Shown one piece after another: positions 17,504 through 24,291 of a DNA stretch of 64,000 nucleotides. Made by a program: the position numbers and the translations under genes. Below the pieces are notes generated by a model. That model searched no databases, was not told the origin of the DNA, and saw only the letters and a program-made list of their open reading frames with translations. The stretch is from Nocardioides sp. zg-1228. GTDB taxonomy: Bacteria > Actinomycetota > Actinomycetes > Propionibacteriales > Nocardioidaceae. The stretch lies in the NCBI RefSeq assembly GCF_017086465.1, contig NZ_CP070961.1, forward strand, positions 186,001 to 250,000, read 5' to 3'. Position 1 is the stretch's first letter, and each line of letters opens with the position of its first letter.

Positions 17504-18403
17504 GTGCGGGGCGGCGTCGTGAGCGCCGGGTCGCGCCGGCGTCGGGTGGAGGAGCCCGAGGAGCACGAGAACCACGAGCGGTGGCTGGTCACCTACGCGG
17601 ACATGGTCACGCTGCTGATGGTGCTGTTCATCGTGATGTTCTCGATGAGCGTCGTCGACGAGCGCAAGTTCAACGCCCTCAAGGCCGGCCTCGCCGCCGG
17701 CTTCGGGGAGTCCACGTCGGTGATGACGGGCTCGGAGTCGATCCTCGAGCAGCCCGGCACGGCCTCGATCGCACCGGTGCGTGCCGCGAACTTCCCCGGA
17801 TCCTCGCCGAGGGACCAGCGCGCCGAGCGGGCGCTGGCCGCCCAGGAGGCGCGGTACGCCGACGCGCGTGCCGAGCTCGCCCGGCTCGACGAGCTCGGCG
17901 ACCAGCTCGCCCGGGCGCTGCGCCGCGCCGGGCTGGCCGACGACGTCACCCGCACCATCGACGACCGCGGCCTGGTGCTGAGCCTCACCTCGCGCCACGT
18001 CGTCTTCGAGCCCGACCGTGCCGAGCTCAGTGGTCGCGGCCGCCGGGTGCTCGAGGCCGTCGCGCCGGTGCTCCGCGCGAGCACCGAGGACCTGCGCATC
18101 GACGGCCACACCAACCAGGTGCCGGTGAAACCGCGCTACTTCGCCACCGACTGGGATCTGTCCTCGGCGCGGGCGGTGACCGTGCTGCGCTACCTGCAGG
18201 AGGTCGGCGGCCTGCCCGGCGAACGCCTCAGCGCCGCGGCGTTCGGCCACGAGGACCCGCTCGTGGACCCCGCGCGGCCGGGGTCGCAGCGGGTCAACAA
18301 GCGGGTGGACCTCGTCGTCCTCTCCGCGCTCCCCGCCTCGGCTCGCGAGCTGCTCGACGACGTCGCGGCCACCCCTGACCCGACCACCGGAGGATCGTCA
18401 TGA
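17504..18403 (+). CDS. motB: Flagellar motor stator protein MotB
   Basis: Peptidoglycan-anchored stator subunit. 299 aa from GTG 17504 (GTG 17519 possible). One transmembrane helix WLVTYADMVTLLMVLFIVMFS with the proton-carrying aspartate at about residue 33, a plug region, and a C-terminal OmpA-like domain (IDGHTNQVPV; LSSARAVTVLRYL; SAAAFGHEDP). The Asp with Tyr-Ala before it fits the proton-driven MotB type. 4-base overlap with fliL. Confidence 0.96.
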   Translation: MRGGVVSAGSRRRRVEEPEEHENHERWLVTYADMVTLLMVLFIVMFSMSVVDERKFNALKAGLAAGFGESTSVMTGSESILEQPGTASIAPVRAANFPGSSPRDQRAERALAAQEARYADARAELARLDELGDQLARALRRAGLADDVTRTIDDRGLVLSLTSRHVVFEPDRAELSGRGRRVLEAVAPVLRASTEDLRIDGHTNQVPVKPRYFATDWDLSSARAVTVLRYLQEVGGLPGERLSAAAFGHEDPLVDPARPGSQRVNKRVDLVVLSALPASARELLDDVAATPDPTTGGSS

Positions 18404-18834
18404 GCACCATGCTGGACCGGCCCACCGCGCCCGCGACCGAGACCGCGGCGCCGAAGCGGGGCAAGAACACGCTCGTCCTCGTCGGCCTGGCCCTGGCGCT
18501 GGTCGCCGCCGGCTGGTGGTTCCTGCTGAGACCCGGCGCGCCCACCGAGCCGGAGCCGGGCGAGGTGATGACGATGGAGCCGATCCAGATCAACCTCGCC
18601 GACGGCCACTACCTCCGCATCGGCGTCGCGCTCCAGCTCTCCGCCGACGCCCACGCGGCCGACGGCAGCAAGGCGCTCGACGCGACGATCGACCTCTTCA
18701 GCGGCGTGGACGAGGCCCAGCTGGCGAAGGCGGGCGAGCGCCAGAAGCTCAAGGACCGGCTCGAGGAGCGGCTCCACGAGGACTACCACGGCGACGTGCT
18801 GGAGGTGTACTTCACAGAGTTCGTCACCCAGTAG
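18400..18834 (+). CDS. fliL: Flagellar basal body-associated protein FliL
   Basis: Stator-associated single-pass membrane protein. 144 aa. Transmembrane helix at about residues 24-44 (NTLVLVGLALALVAAGWWFLL), then an extracytoplasmic domain with MEPIQINLADGHYLRIGVAL, the FliL hallmark. ATGA overlap with motB. The next unit, fliM, has its own FliA-type promoter starting 3 bases after this stop. Confidence 0.94.
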   Translation: MSTMLDRPTAPATETAAPKRGKNTLVLVGLALALVAAGWWFLLRPGAPTEPEPGEVMTMEPIQINLADGHYLRIGVALQLSADAHAADGSKALDATIDLFSGVDEAQLAKAGERQKLKDRLEERLHEDYHGDVLEVYFTEFVTQ

Positions 18835-18836
18835 TC

Positions 18837-18864
18837 CTCAACTCGGTCCGGCCCGGGCCGATGG
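18837..18864 (+). promoter_or_regulatory. FliA-type promoter of the fliM operon
   Basis: CTCAACT (18837-18843), 12 bases, GGCCGATGG (18856-18864). Its -10 box ends exactly 7 bases before the fliM GTG, the same distance as at flgN, so both messages would be leaderless. Confidence 0.73.
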
Positions 18865-18871
18865 GTGGTGC

Positions 18872-19837
18872 GTGACCTCCCCGCCGCCCCGCGACGACCT
18901 GCGCCCCACCGTGCACTCCGGTGCCCGGTCGCGCCGGCGCGCCCGCGGCGGCGCGACACCGACGGCGTACGACTTCCGCCGGCCCGTGCAGCTGTCCCGC
19001 GAGCACGCCCGGCTCCTCCAGGTGTGCCTCGACCGGTTCGCGCGCCAGATGGCGACGGTGGTCACGTCCGCGCTCCGCACGGTGTGCACCGCGCAGCTGC
19101 TCGACGTGTCGGAGCGCACCTACGACGAGCACGTCGCCACGCTGGACGAGCTGACGTACGCGGTGACGATGAGTGCCGAGCCGCTGCCCGGGCACGCGCT
19201 GCTCGACGTGCCGCTGTCGTTCGTGATGAGCGCGATCGACCACATGCTCGGCGGCGCCGGCGCCGGTGTGCAGCCCCGGCGCCCGCTCACCGAGCTCGAG
19301 TCCGCCGTCGTGCACGACCTCGCGGTGCGGCTGCTCGACGAGCTCTCCCGCAGCCTCGCCGGCATCGTCGCGACCACACCGGCCCTCGTCGGCGTGGAGT
19401 ACGACCCCCGGATGGTCCAGGCGGCCGCGCCCGGCGAGACGGTCGTCGTCGCCGCGTTCGAGCTCCTCGTCGGGGACCGCCGGCATCCGGTGACGTTGTG
19501 CCTGCCGCTCGTGGGCCTGCACCCCCACCTGGTCCGCGCCGCGGCCCCCGCACCGGTCACCGAGAAGCAGCGACAGCAGCGCTCCCGGGCGGCCGAGCTC
19601 GTCGACCGGCGCTTCCGGGACGTGCCCGTCGACGCCGTCGTCCGGTTCCGCACGTCCCACCTTCCGCCCGACGCCCTCGCCACCCTCGCCGTCGGCGACG
19701 TGGTGCGCCTCGGCCACGGCGCCACCGACCCGCTCGACGTCGTCGTCGGCGAGACCACCTTCGCCCAGGCGACGGCCGGCACCCACGGTGCCCGGCTCGC
19801 CGCGCTGGTCGTCGGCACGACCAAGGAGAACGCATGA
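18872..19837 (+). CDS. fliM: Flagellar motor switch protein FliM
   Basis: C-ring protein. 321 aa. The CheC-like middle domain (DFRRPVQLSREHARLLQVCLDRFARQ; DVPLSFVMSAIDHMLGG; LTELESAVVHDLAVRLLDEL) and the C-terminal SpoA/FliN-like domain (VDAVVRFRTSHLPPDALATLAVGDVVRL) are both recognisable. GTG 18872 is supported by the promoter 7 bases upstream. The N-terminus (TSPPPRDDLRPTVHSGARSR) has no EIDALL-type CheY-binding peptide, which is unusual. 4-base overlap with fliN. Confidence 0.93.
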   Translation: MTSPPPRDDLRPTVHSGARSRRRARGGATPTAYDFRRPVQLSREHARLLQVCLDRFARQMATVVTSALRTVCTAQLLDVSERTYDEHVATLDELTYAVTMSAEPLPGHALLDVPLSFVMSAIDHMLGGAGAGVQPRRPLTELESAVVHDLAVRLLDELSRSLAGIVATTPALVGVEYDPRMVQAAAPGETVVVAAFELLVGDRRHPVTLCLPLVGLHPHLVRAAAPAPVTEKQRQQRSRAAELVDRRFRDVPVDAVVRFRTSHLPPDALATLAVGDVVRLGHGATDPLDVVVGETTFAQATAGTHGARLAALVVGTTKENA

Positions 19838-20592
19838 GCACCCTGACCGTCCCCACCGCCGAGCAGGCCCTCGGACCCGTCACGGCGGCCGCCGCGGCCG
19901 CGGCCGGCGTGCTGCCGGCGCCGACGGCCCTCGTCGCGGGCACGCCGGCGCCCGGTGGCCCGGACGCCGCGGCGGGCTTCGCCGGGGCGGTCGTCGCCGA
20001 CCTGCACCTCCCGGGCGCGCCGCGCATCGCCGTCCTGGTGGGCGCCGACCTCGTCGACGCCCTCGCCGCCAGCCCGCTCGGTGGCCTCGACCTGGCCGCT
20101 GCGACGCAGCCGGCCCTCGACGCCGCAGCCGCCGCGCTCGGCACCGGGTGCGGGGCGGCCCGCGAGGTCGCGACCGAGCTCGTCGGATCCGACGTCGCCG
20201 GGCCCGCCACCGCGGTCCCGCTCCTGGGCGGCGGCGTGCCGTGCGGCGCGCTTCTCGTGCCCGACGCGGTGATCGCGACGGCGGGTGCGCTCGCCCCAGG
20301 TGTCGCCTCCGCAGCCCCCGAGGAGGCCATCGCGCTGCCCGCCTCGCGCGGCATCGAGATGCTGTACGGGGTCGACCTCGAGGTCGCCGTCGAGCTCGGC
20401 CGCACCCGGATGACCGTGCGCGAGCTGCTCGCCCTCTCACCCGGCGACGTGCTGGAGCTCGACCGCGCCGCCGGCGGCCCCGCCGACCTGTTGGTCAACG
20501 GCCGCCTCATCGCCCGCGGCGAGGTCGTCATCGTCGACGAGGACTTCGGCCTGCGGATCACCGAGATCGTCGACGACAGCGCAGCGGGCTGA
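19834..20592 (+). CDS. fliN: Flagellar motor switch protein FliN, N-terminally extended
   Basis: 252 aa. Only the last 80 or so residues are the SpoA/FliN domain (MLYGVDLEVAVELGRTRMTVRELLALSPGDVLELD, then LVNGRLIARGEVVIVDEDFGLRITEI). The first 160 residues are an Ala/Gly-rich domain that resembles the CheC/FliY-type N-terminal module in layout, but I do not see the CheC phosphatase signature. A long FliN is FliY-like. ATG 19834 overlaps the fliM stop. One base separates it from fliO. Confidence 0.9.
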   Translation: MSTLTVPTAEQALGPVTAAAAAAAGVLPAPTALVAGTPAPGGPDAAAGFAGAVVADLHLPGAPRIAVLVGADLVDALAASPLGGLDLAAATQPALDAAAAALGTGCGAAREVATELVGSDVAGPATAVPLLGGGVPCGALLVPDAVIATAGALAPGVASAAPEEAIALPASRGIEMLYGVDLEVAVELGRTRMTVRELLALSPGDVLELDRAAGGPADLLVNGRLIARGEVVIVDEDFGLRITEIVDDSAAG

Positions 20593-20593
20593 C

Positions 20594-21097
20594 GTGCTCG
20601 AGCTGACCGTACGACTGGTCGCCTCCCTGGCGGTCGTCGTGGGACTCCTGCTGCTGCTCGCGCGGCTGGTCGGCAAGCGCTACGGCGCCCGCCCCGGTGC
20701 CCCGGTGCAGGTCGTGCACCGTCAGGCGCTCTCGCGCAGCGCCTCCGTCTCGGTGATCACCGTGGGCGGGCGGGTGCTGGTCCTCGGCAGCACCGACCAC
20801 CAGGTCAGCCTGCTCGCCGAGCTCGACCCCGACGAGCTCGACGGGCTCGACGGGCTCGACGGGCTCGACGGGGCGCTCCTCGACCACGAGCTGCCCGCCG
20901 GCGCCGTCGCCGAGGCACCCGCGCCGCGTCCGGTCGACGTCGCCGACGCCCGGCGCGGGGCACACCGCGCCACCCCCGCCGCACGACGTACGCCGTCCGA
21001 GGACGGCGCGCTGTCCGGGTCGGTCCTGTCCGGGTCGGTCCTGTCCGCGCAGACGTGGCGCCAGGCCGTCGCGGCCGCCACGGGCAAGGCGTCGTGA
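20594..21097 (+). CDS. fliO: Flagellar biosynthesis protein FliO
   Basis: Membrane assembly factor for FliP. 167 aa. N-terminal helix LVASLAVVVGLLLLLARLVGKRYG (about 7-30), then the short cytoplasmic FliO domain (VQVVHRQALSRSASVSVITVGGRVLVLGSTDHQVSLLAEL). The C-terminal half is low complexity with two in-frame tandem repeats: LDG units (20840-20866, 9-bp period) and SGSVL units (21011-21040, 15-bp period). GTG overlaps with fliP (GTGA). Confidence 0.88.
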   Translation: MLELTVRLVASLAVVVGLLLLLARLVGKRYGARPGAPVQVVHRQALSRSASVSVITVGGRVLVLGSTDHQVSLLAELDPDELDGLDGLDGLDGALLDHELPAGAVAEAPAPRPVDVADARRGAHRATPAARRTPSEDGALSGSVLSGSVLSAQTWRQAVAAATGKAS

Positions 21098-21975
21098 GCG
21101 CGCGCAGGCGGCTCGCCCGACTCCTGGCCCGACTCCTGGTCGCCTCGGCCCTGGGAGCCGTCGCCGTGCTGCTCGGACTGGGCGCTCCGGCGGCCGCGGC
21201 GGCCCCGGCCGCCGGCCCCGCGGCGACCGTGGTGGTCGCGGTGCCGATGACGCCCACGGCGCCCGACGGCCCCCGCGGCCCGCGCGCCCCCGACGGCCCC
21301 GGCGGCGGGGACAGCTCGGTGACGATCGACCTCGGTGGCCTCACCGACAAGCCCAGCACGCCGGTCACCGTCATCCTGGCGCTGTCGCTGCTCTCGTTGC
21401 TCCCGGCCATCCTGCTGACCTGCACGAGCTTCACCAAGGTCCTGGTGGTGCTCGGCCTGACCCGCAACGCCCTCGGCCTGCAGGGCATCCCGCCCAACCA
21501 GGTGCTCGCCGGGCTCGCCCTCTTCCTGTCGCTGTTCATCATGGCGCCGGTGCTGGGCCAGATGAACGACACCGGCCTCCAGCCCTACCTCGACGGCGAC
21601 AAGACCGCCACCGCGGCCTACGGGGACGGCGTCGAGCCGTTGCGCGACTTCATGCTCGACCAGACCGGCGACGACGAGCTGCGACTGCTGACCAACGTGG
21701 CCGGGCGCGACCTGCCCGCCAACCGGGACGACGTGTCGATGGCCACGCTCGTGCCGTCCTTCGTGCTCAGCGAGCTCAAGCAGGCCTTCATCATCGGCTT
21801 CATCGTCTTCATCCCGTTCCTCGTCATCGACATCGTGGTGAGCGGGGCGCTGATGGCGCTGGGCATGATGATGATGCCGCCGGTGATGGTGTCGCTGCCG
21901 TTCAAGCTGCTGCTCTTCGTCCTCGTCGACGGGTGGGGCCTGGTCATCACCTCCGTCGTGTCGAGCTATCGGTAG
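21094..21975 (+). CDS. fliP: Flagellar export gate protein FliP
   Basis: Core of the export channel. 293 aa from GTG 21094, which overlaps the fliO stop. Cleavable signal-like N-terminus (residues 1-35, ending in Ala-rich stretch), typical of FliP. Signatures: VILALSLLSLLPAILLTCTSFTKVLVVLGLTRNALGLQ, then SFVLSELKQAFIIGFIVFIPFLVIDIVV and MGMMMMPPVMVSLPFKLLLFVLVDGW. Four transmembrane helices after the signal. Confidence 0.96.
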   Translation: MSARRRLARLLARLLVASALGAVAVLLGLGAPAAAAAPAAGPAATVVVAVPMTPTAPDGPRGPRAPDGPGGGDSSVTIDLGGLTDKPSTPVTVILALSLLSLLPAILLTCTSFTKVLVVLGLTRNALGLQGIPPNQVLAGLALFLSLFIMAPVLGQMNDTGLQPYLDGDKTATAAYGDGVEPLRDFMLDQTGDDELRLLTNVAGRDLPANRDDVSMATLVPSFVLSELKQAFIIGFIVFIPFLVIDIVVSGALMALGMMMMPPVMVSLPFKLLLFVLVDGWGLVITSVVSSYR

Positions 21976-21981
21976 GCCGCC

Positions 21982-22251
21982 ATGACCGACACCACCGTCA
22001 TCAACATCGCCCTGCAGACCATGGTGGTCGCGCTGAAGCTCTCCGCGCCGATCCTGGTGACCTCGCTGGTCATCGGGTTCACCATCTCGCTGTTCCAGTC
22101 GATGACCCAGATCCAGGAGTTCACCCTCGCCTTCGTGCCCAAGCTGGTCGGGGTCGGGGTCGCGCTGCTGATCTCGGGCGGCTGGATGCTGCAGACCCTC
22201 GTCGACTTCACCGAGGACCTCTTCGACCTCATCCCCACGCTGCTGGGCTGA
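21982..22251 (+). CDS. fliQ: Flagellar export gate protein FliQ
   Basis: 89 aa, two transmembrane helices. Family pattern LKLSAPILVTSLVIGFTISLFQSMTQIQEFTLAFVPKL is present (the QSMTQIQE motif). Six bases after fliP, three before fliR. Confidence 0.96.
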   Translation: MTDTTVINIALQTMVVALKLSAPILVTSLVIGFTISLFQSMTQIQEFTLAFVPKLVGVGVALLISGGWMLQTLVDFTEDLFDLIPTLLG

Positions 22252-22254
22252 GCC

Positions 22255-23019
22255 ATGACCCTGACCGTGGCGGGCGAGCCGCTGCTGGCCTACCTGCTGG
22301 CGTCGGTGCGCATCATCGCCTGGCTGGCCCTCGTGCCGCCCTTCGCCGGCCGCGCCGTCCCGCTCATGGCCAAGGTGGTGCTCTCGCTCGGCCTCGCCTT
22401 CGCCGTCGTGCCCTCCGTCGAGGGCGGCAGCATCCCCACCGCGACGGGCGGGCTGCTCCTGACCACGCTCACCCAGGTCGTCGTCGGCTCGGCGCTGGGC
22501 CTGGTGACCTACGTCCTGCTGGCGGCGGTCGCGACGGCCGGCTCGCTCATCGACACCTTCGGCGGCTTCCAGCTCGCCCAGGGCTTCGACCCGCTGTCGA
22601 TGAACATGAACACCGTCTTCGGCAAGCTCCACCAGATGCTCGCCGTGATGATCCTGTTCGCCACCGGCGGCCACCTGCTGGTCCTCGGCGGCCTGCTGCG
22701 CACCTTCGACGTGCTGCCGCTCGGCGAGGTGCCGCGCATCGAGGGCGCCTCCCACGTGATGCTGACGGCGTTCGGCATGTTCTTCGTGACCGCCGTCCAG
22801 ATCGCGCTGCCGCTCGTGGCGGTCCTCTTCGTCGCCGACCTCGGACTGGCGCTGCTCACCAAGGTCGCGCCGCACCTCAACGCCATCAACGTGATGTTCC
22901 CGGCCAAGATCGGCCTCACCCTGCTGCTGCTCGGCCTGTCGTTCCCGGTGCTCCCGGAGGCAGTGTCCCGCCTCGTCGACCTGGCCAACGAGGCCCAGTT
23001 CGCGCTCGTGGGGGGGTGA
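22255..23019 (+). CDS. fliR: Flagellar export gate protein FliR
   Basis: 254 aa, about six transmembrane helices. Recognised by RIIAWLALVPPFAGRAVPLMAKVVLSLGLAFAV and the helix containing GSLIDTFGGFQLAQGFDPLS, plus APHLNAINVMFPAKIGLTLLLLG, all FliR hallmarks. Three bases separate it from flhB. Confidence 0.96.
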   Translation: MTLTVAGEPLLAYLLASVRIIAWLALVPPFAGRAVPLMAKVVLSLGLAFAVVPSVEGGSIPTATGGLLLTTLTQVVVGSALGLVTYVLLAAVATAGSLIDTFGGFQLAQGFDPLSMNMNTVFGKLHQMLAVMILFATGGHLLVLGGLLRTFDVLPLGEVPRIEGASHVMLTAFGMFFVTAVQIALPLVAVLFVADLGLALLTKVAPHLNAINVMFPAKIGLTLLLLGLSFPVLPEAVSRLVDLANEAQFALVGG

Positions 23020-23022
23020 GCG

Positions 23023-24222
23023 ATGTCGGAGGAGAAGACCGAGAAGCCCACCGCGCGCCGGCGCAAGGAGTCGCGCAAGGAGGGCCAGGTCCCGCGCACG
23101 CAGGAGCTCGGCGGGTGGCTGACGCTCCTGCTCGTCGCGATGGTGCTGCCGCCCCTGCTCGGCCGCGAGCTCACCGCCCTCGCCGAGCTGATGCGCGACT
23201 GCTTCAGCCACCAGGGGCGGGTCGAGGTCTCGGACGCCATGACCCTGCTCGGCCGCGGAGCCGAGCACGTGCTGGTGACGCTCGTGGTGCTCGGCACCGC
23301 GGTGATGGTCGTCGGCGTGGCCGCCGCCCTGGCCCAGGGCGGGTTCTTCGTCGCGACCAAGTCGGTCAAGCCCTCGCTCAAGAAGCTCGACCCGATCCAG
23401 GGCTTCAAGCGGGTCTTCGGCCCGCAGGCGCTGTGGGAGGGAGCCAAGATGCTCCTCAAGAGCGCCGTCGTCGGCTTCGTGGCCTACGGCGCCGTGTCGG
23501 CCATCATGCCGCTGATCGGCGGTCTCGTGCCGATCAGCGCGGTGCTCGAGACGGTCCACGCCGAGGTGCTCGGTCTGCTGCGCACCGTCGCGGTGGCCGG
23601 GCTCGTGATGGCCGTCGCCGACTACGCGGTCGTGCGGCGCCGGATGGGCAAGAAGACCCGGATGTCCAAGCACGAGGTCAAGCAGGAGGGCAAGCAGACC
23701 GAGGGCGACCCGCTGCTCAAGGGGGCGATCCGCTCCCGCCAGCTGGCCGCCTCGCGCAATCGGATGATGGCCGACGTGCCCACCGCCGACGTGGTGCTCG
23801 TCAACCCCACCCACGTCGCCGTCGCCCTCACGTACGACGCCAGCCGCGGTGCGCCGCGGGTGGTGGCCCGCGGCCAAGGGCTGGTCGCCCAGCGGATCCG
23901 CGAGCAGGCCTTCGAGCACGGCGTGCCGCTCGTCCGGGACGTGCCGCTGGCCCGGGCGCTCCACCGCTCGACCACGGTCGGACAGGAGATCCCCGCCGAG
24001 CTCTACGCCGCGGTCGCGCAGGTCCTCGCGTTCGTCATCTCCCGCCGCTCGTCCGGGGCGCGCGGCGGCGAGCACAGCAGCCCGCGGACCGAGACCGAGG
24101 TGCCGGACGCGCCGGTCGCGGGGCGTCGACGCCGGACGGTCGGACCCGCCACGCCCGTCGTGCCGGGACCGGCCGCCGCCAACCCCTCAGGTGCCGGCGT
24201 CGCCGGCCGATGGGAGGCGTGA
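23023..24222 (+). CDS. flhB: Flagellar export switch protein FlhB
   Basis: Controls substrate specificity of the export gate. 399 aa. N-terminal SEEKTEKPTARRRKESRKEGQVPRTQEL, four transmembrane helices, and the self-cleaving site NPTH at residues 261-264 within VVLVNPTHVAVAL. The cytoplasmic C-terminus ends in a Ser/Pro/Arg-rich tail longer than usual. The last 35 bases of the gene contain the FliA-type promoter for flhA. Confidence 0.96.
   Translation: MSEEKTEKPTARRRKESRKEGQVPRTQELGGWLTLLLVAMVLPPLLGRELTALAELMRDCFSHQGRVEVSDAMTLLGRGAEHVLVTLVVLGTAVMVVGVAAALAQGGFFVATKSVKPSLKKLDPIQGFKRVFGPQALWEGAKMLLKSAVVGFVAYGAVSAIMPLIGGLVPISAVLETVHAEVLGLLRTVAVAGLVMAVADYAVVRRRMGKKTRMSKHEVKQEGKQTEGDPLLKGAIRSRQLAASRNRMMADVPTADVVLVNPTHVAVALTYDASRGAPRVVARGQGLVAQRIREQAFEHGVPLVRDVPLARALHRSTTVGQEIPAELYAAVAQVLAFVISRRSSGARGGEHSSPRTETEVPDAPVAGRRRRTVGPATPVVPGPAAANPSGAGVAGRWEA
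24186..24213 (+). promoter_or_regulatory. FliA-type promoter of flhA, inside flhB
   Basis: CTCAGGT (24186-24192), 12 bases, GGCCGATGG (24205-24213), embedded in the 3' end of flhB. Full match to the consensus. A transcript from here would have a leader of about 70 bases before the flhA start. Confidence 0.72.
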
Positions 24223-24291
24223 CGCCAGGACGGCGTCACCCGGTGCCACGGACGGCGCGACCTGCGTCAGCGACGACTCGAAAGGCACCCT

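Noticed and set aside
20722..24075. Very long minus-strand open frame opposite fliO-flhB (1117 codons), His/Gly/Glu-rich.
   Set aside because: It is the antisense shadow of well-identified export-gate genes in a GC-rich genome, with no domain similarity.
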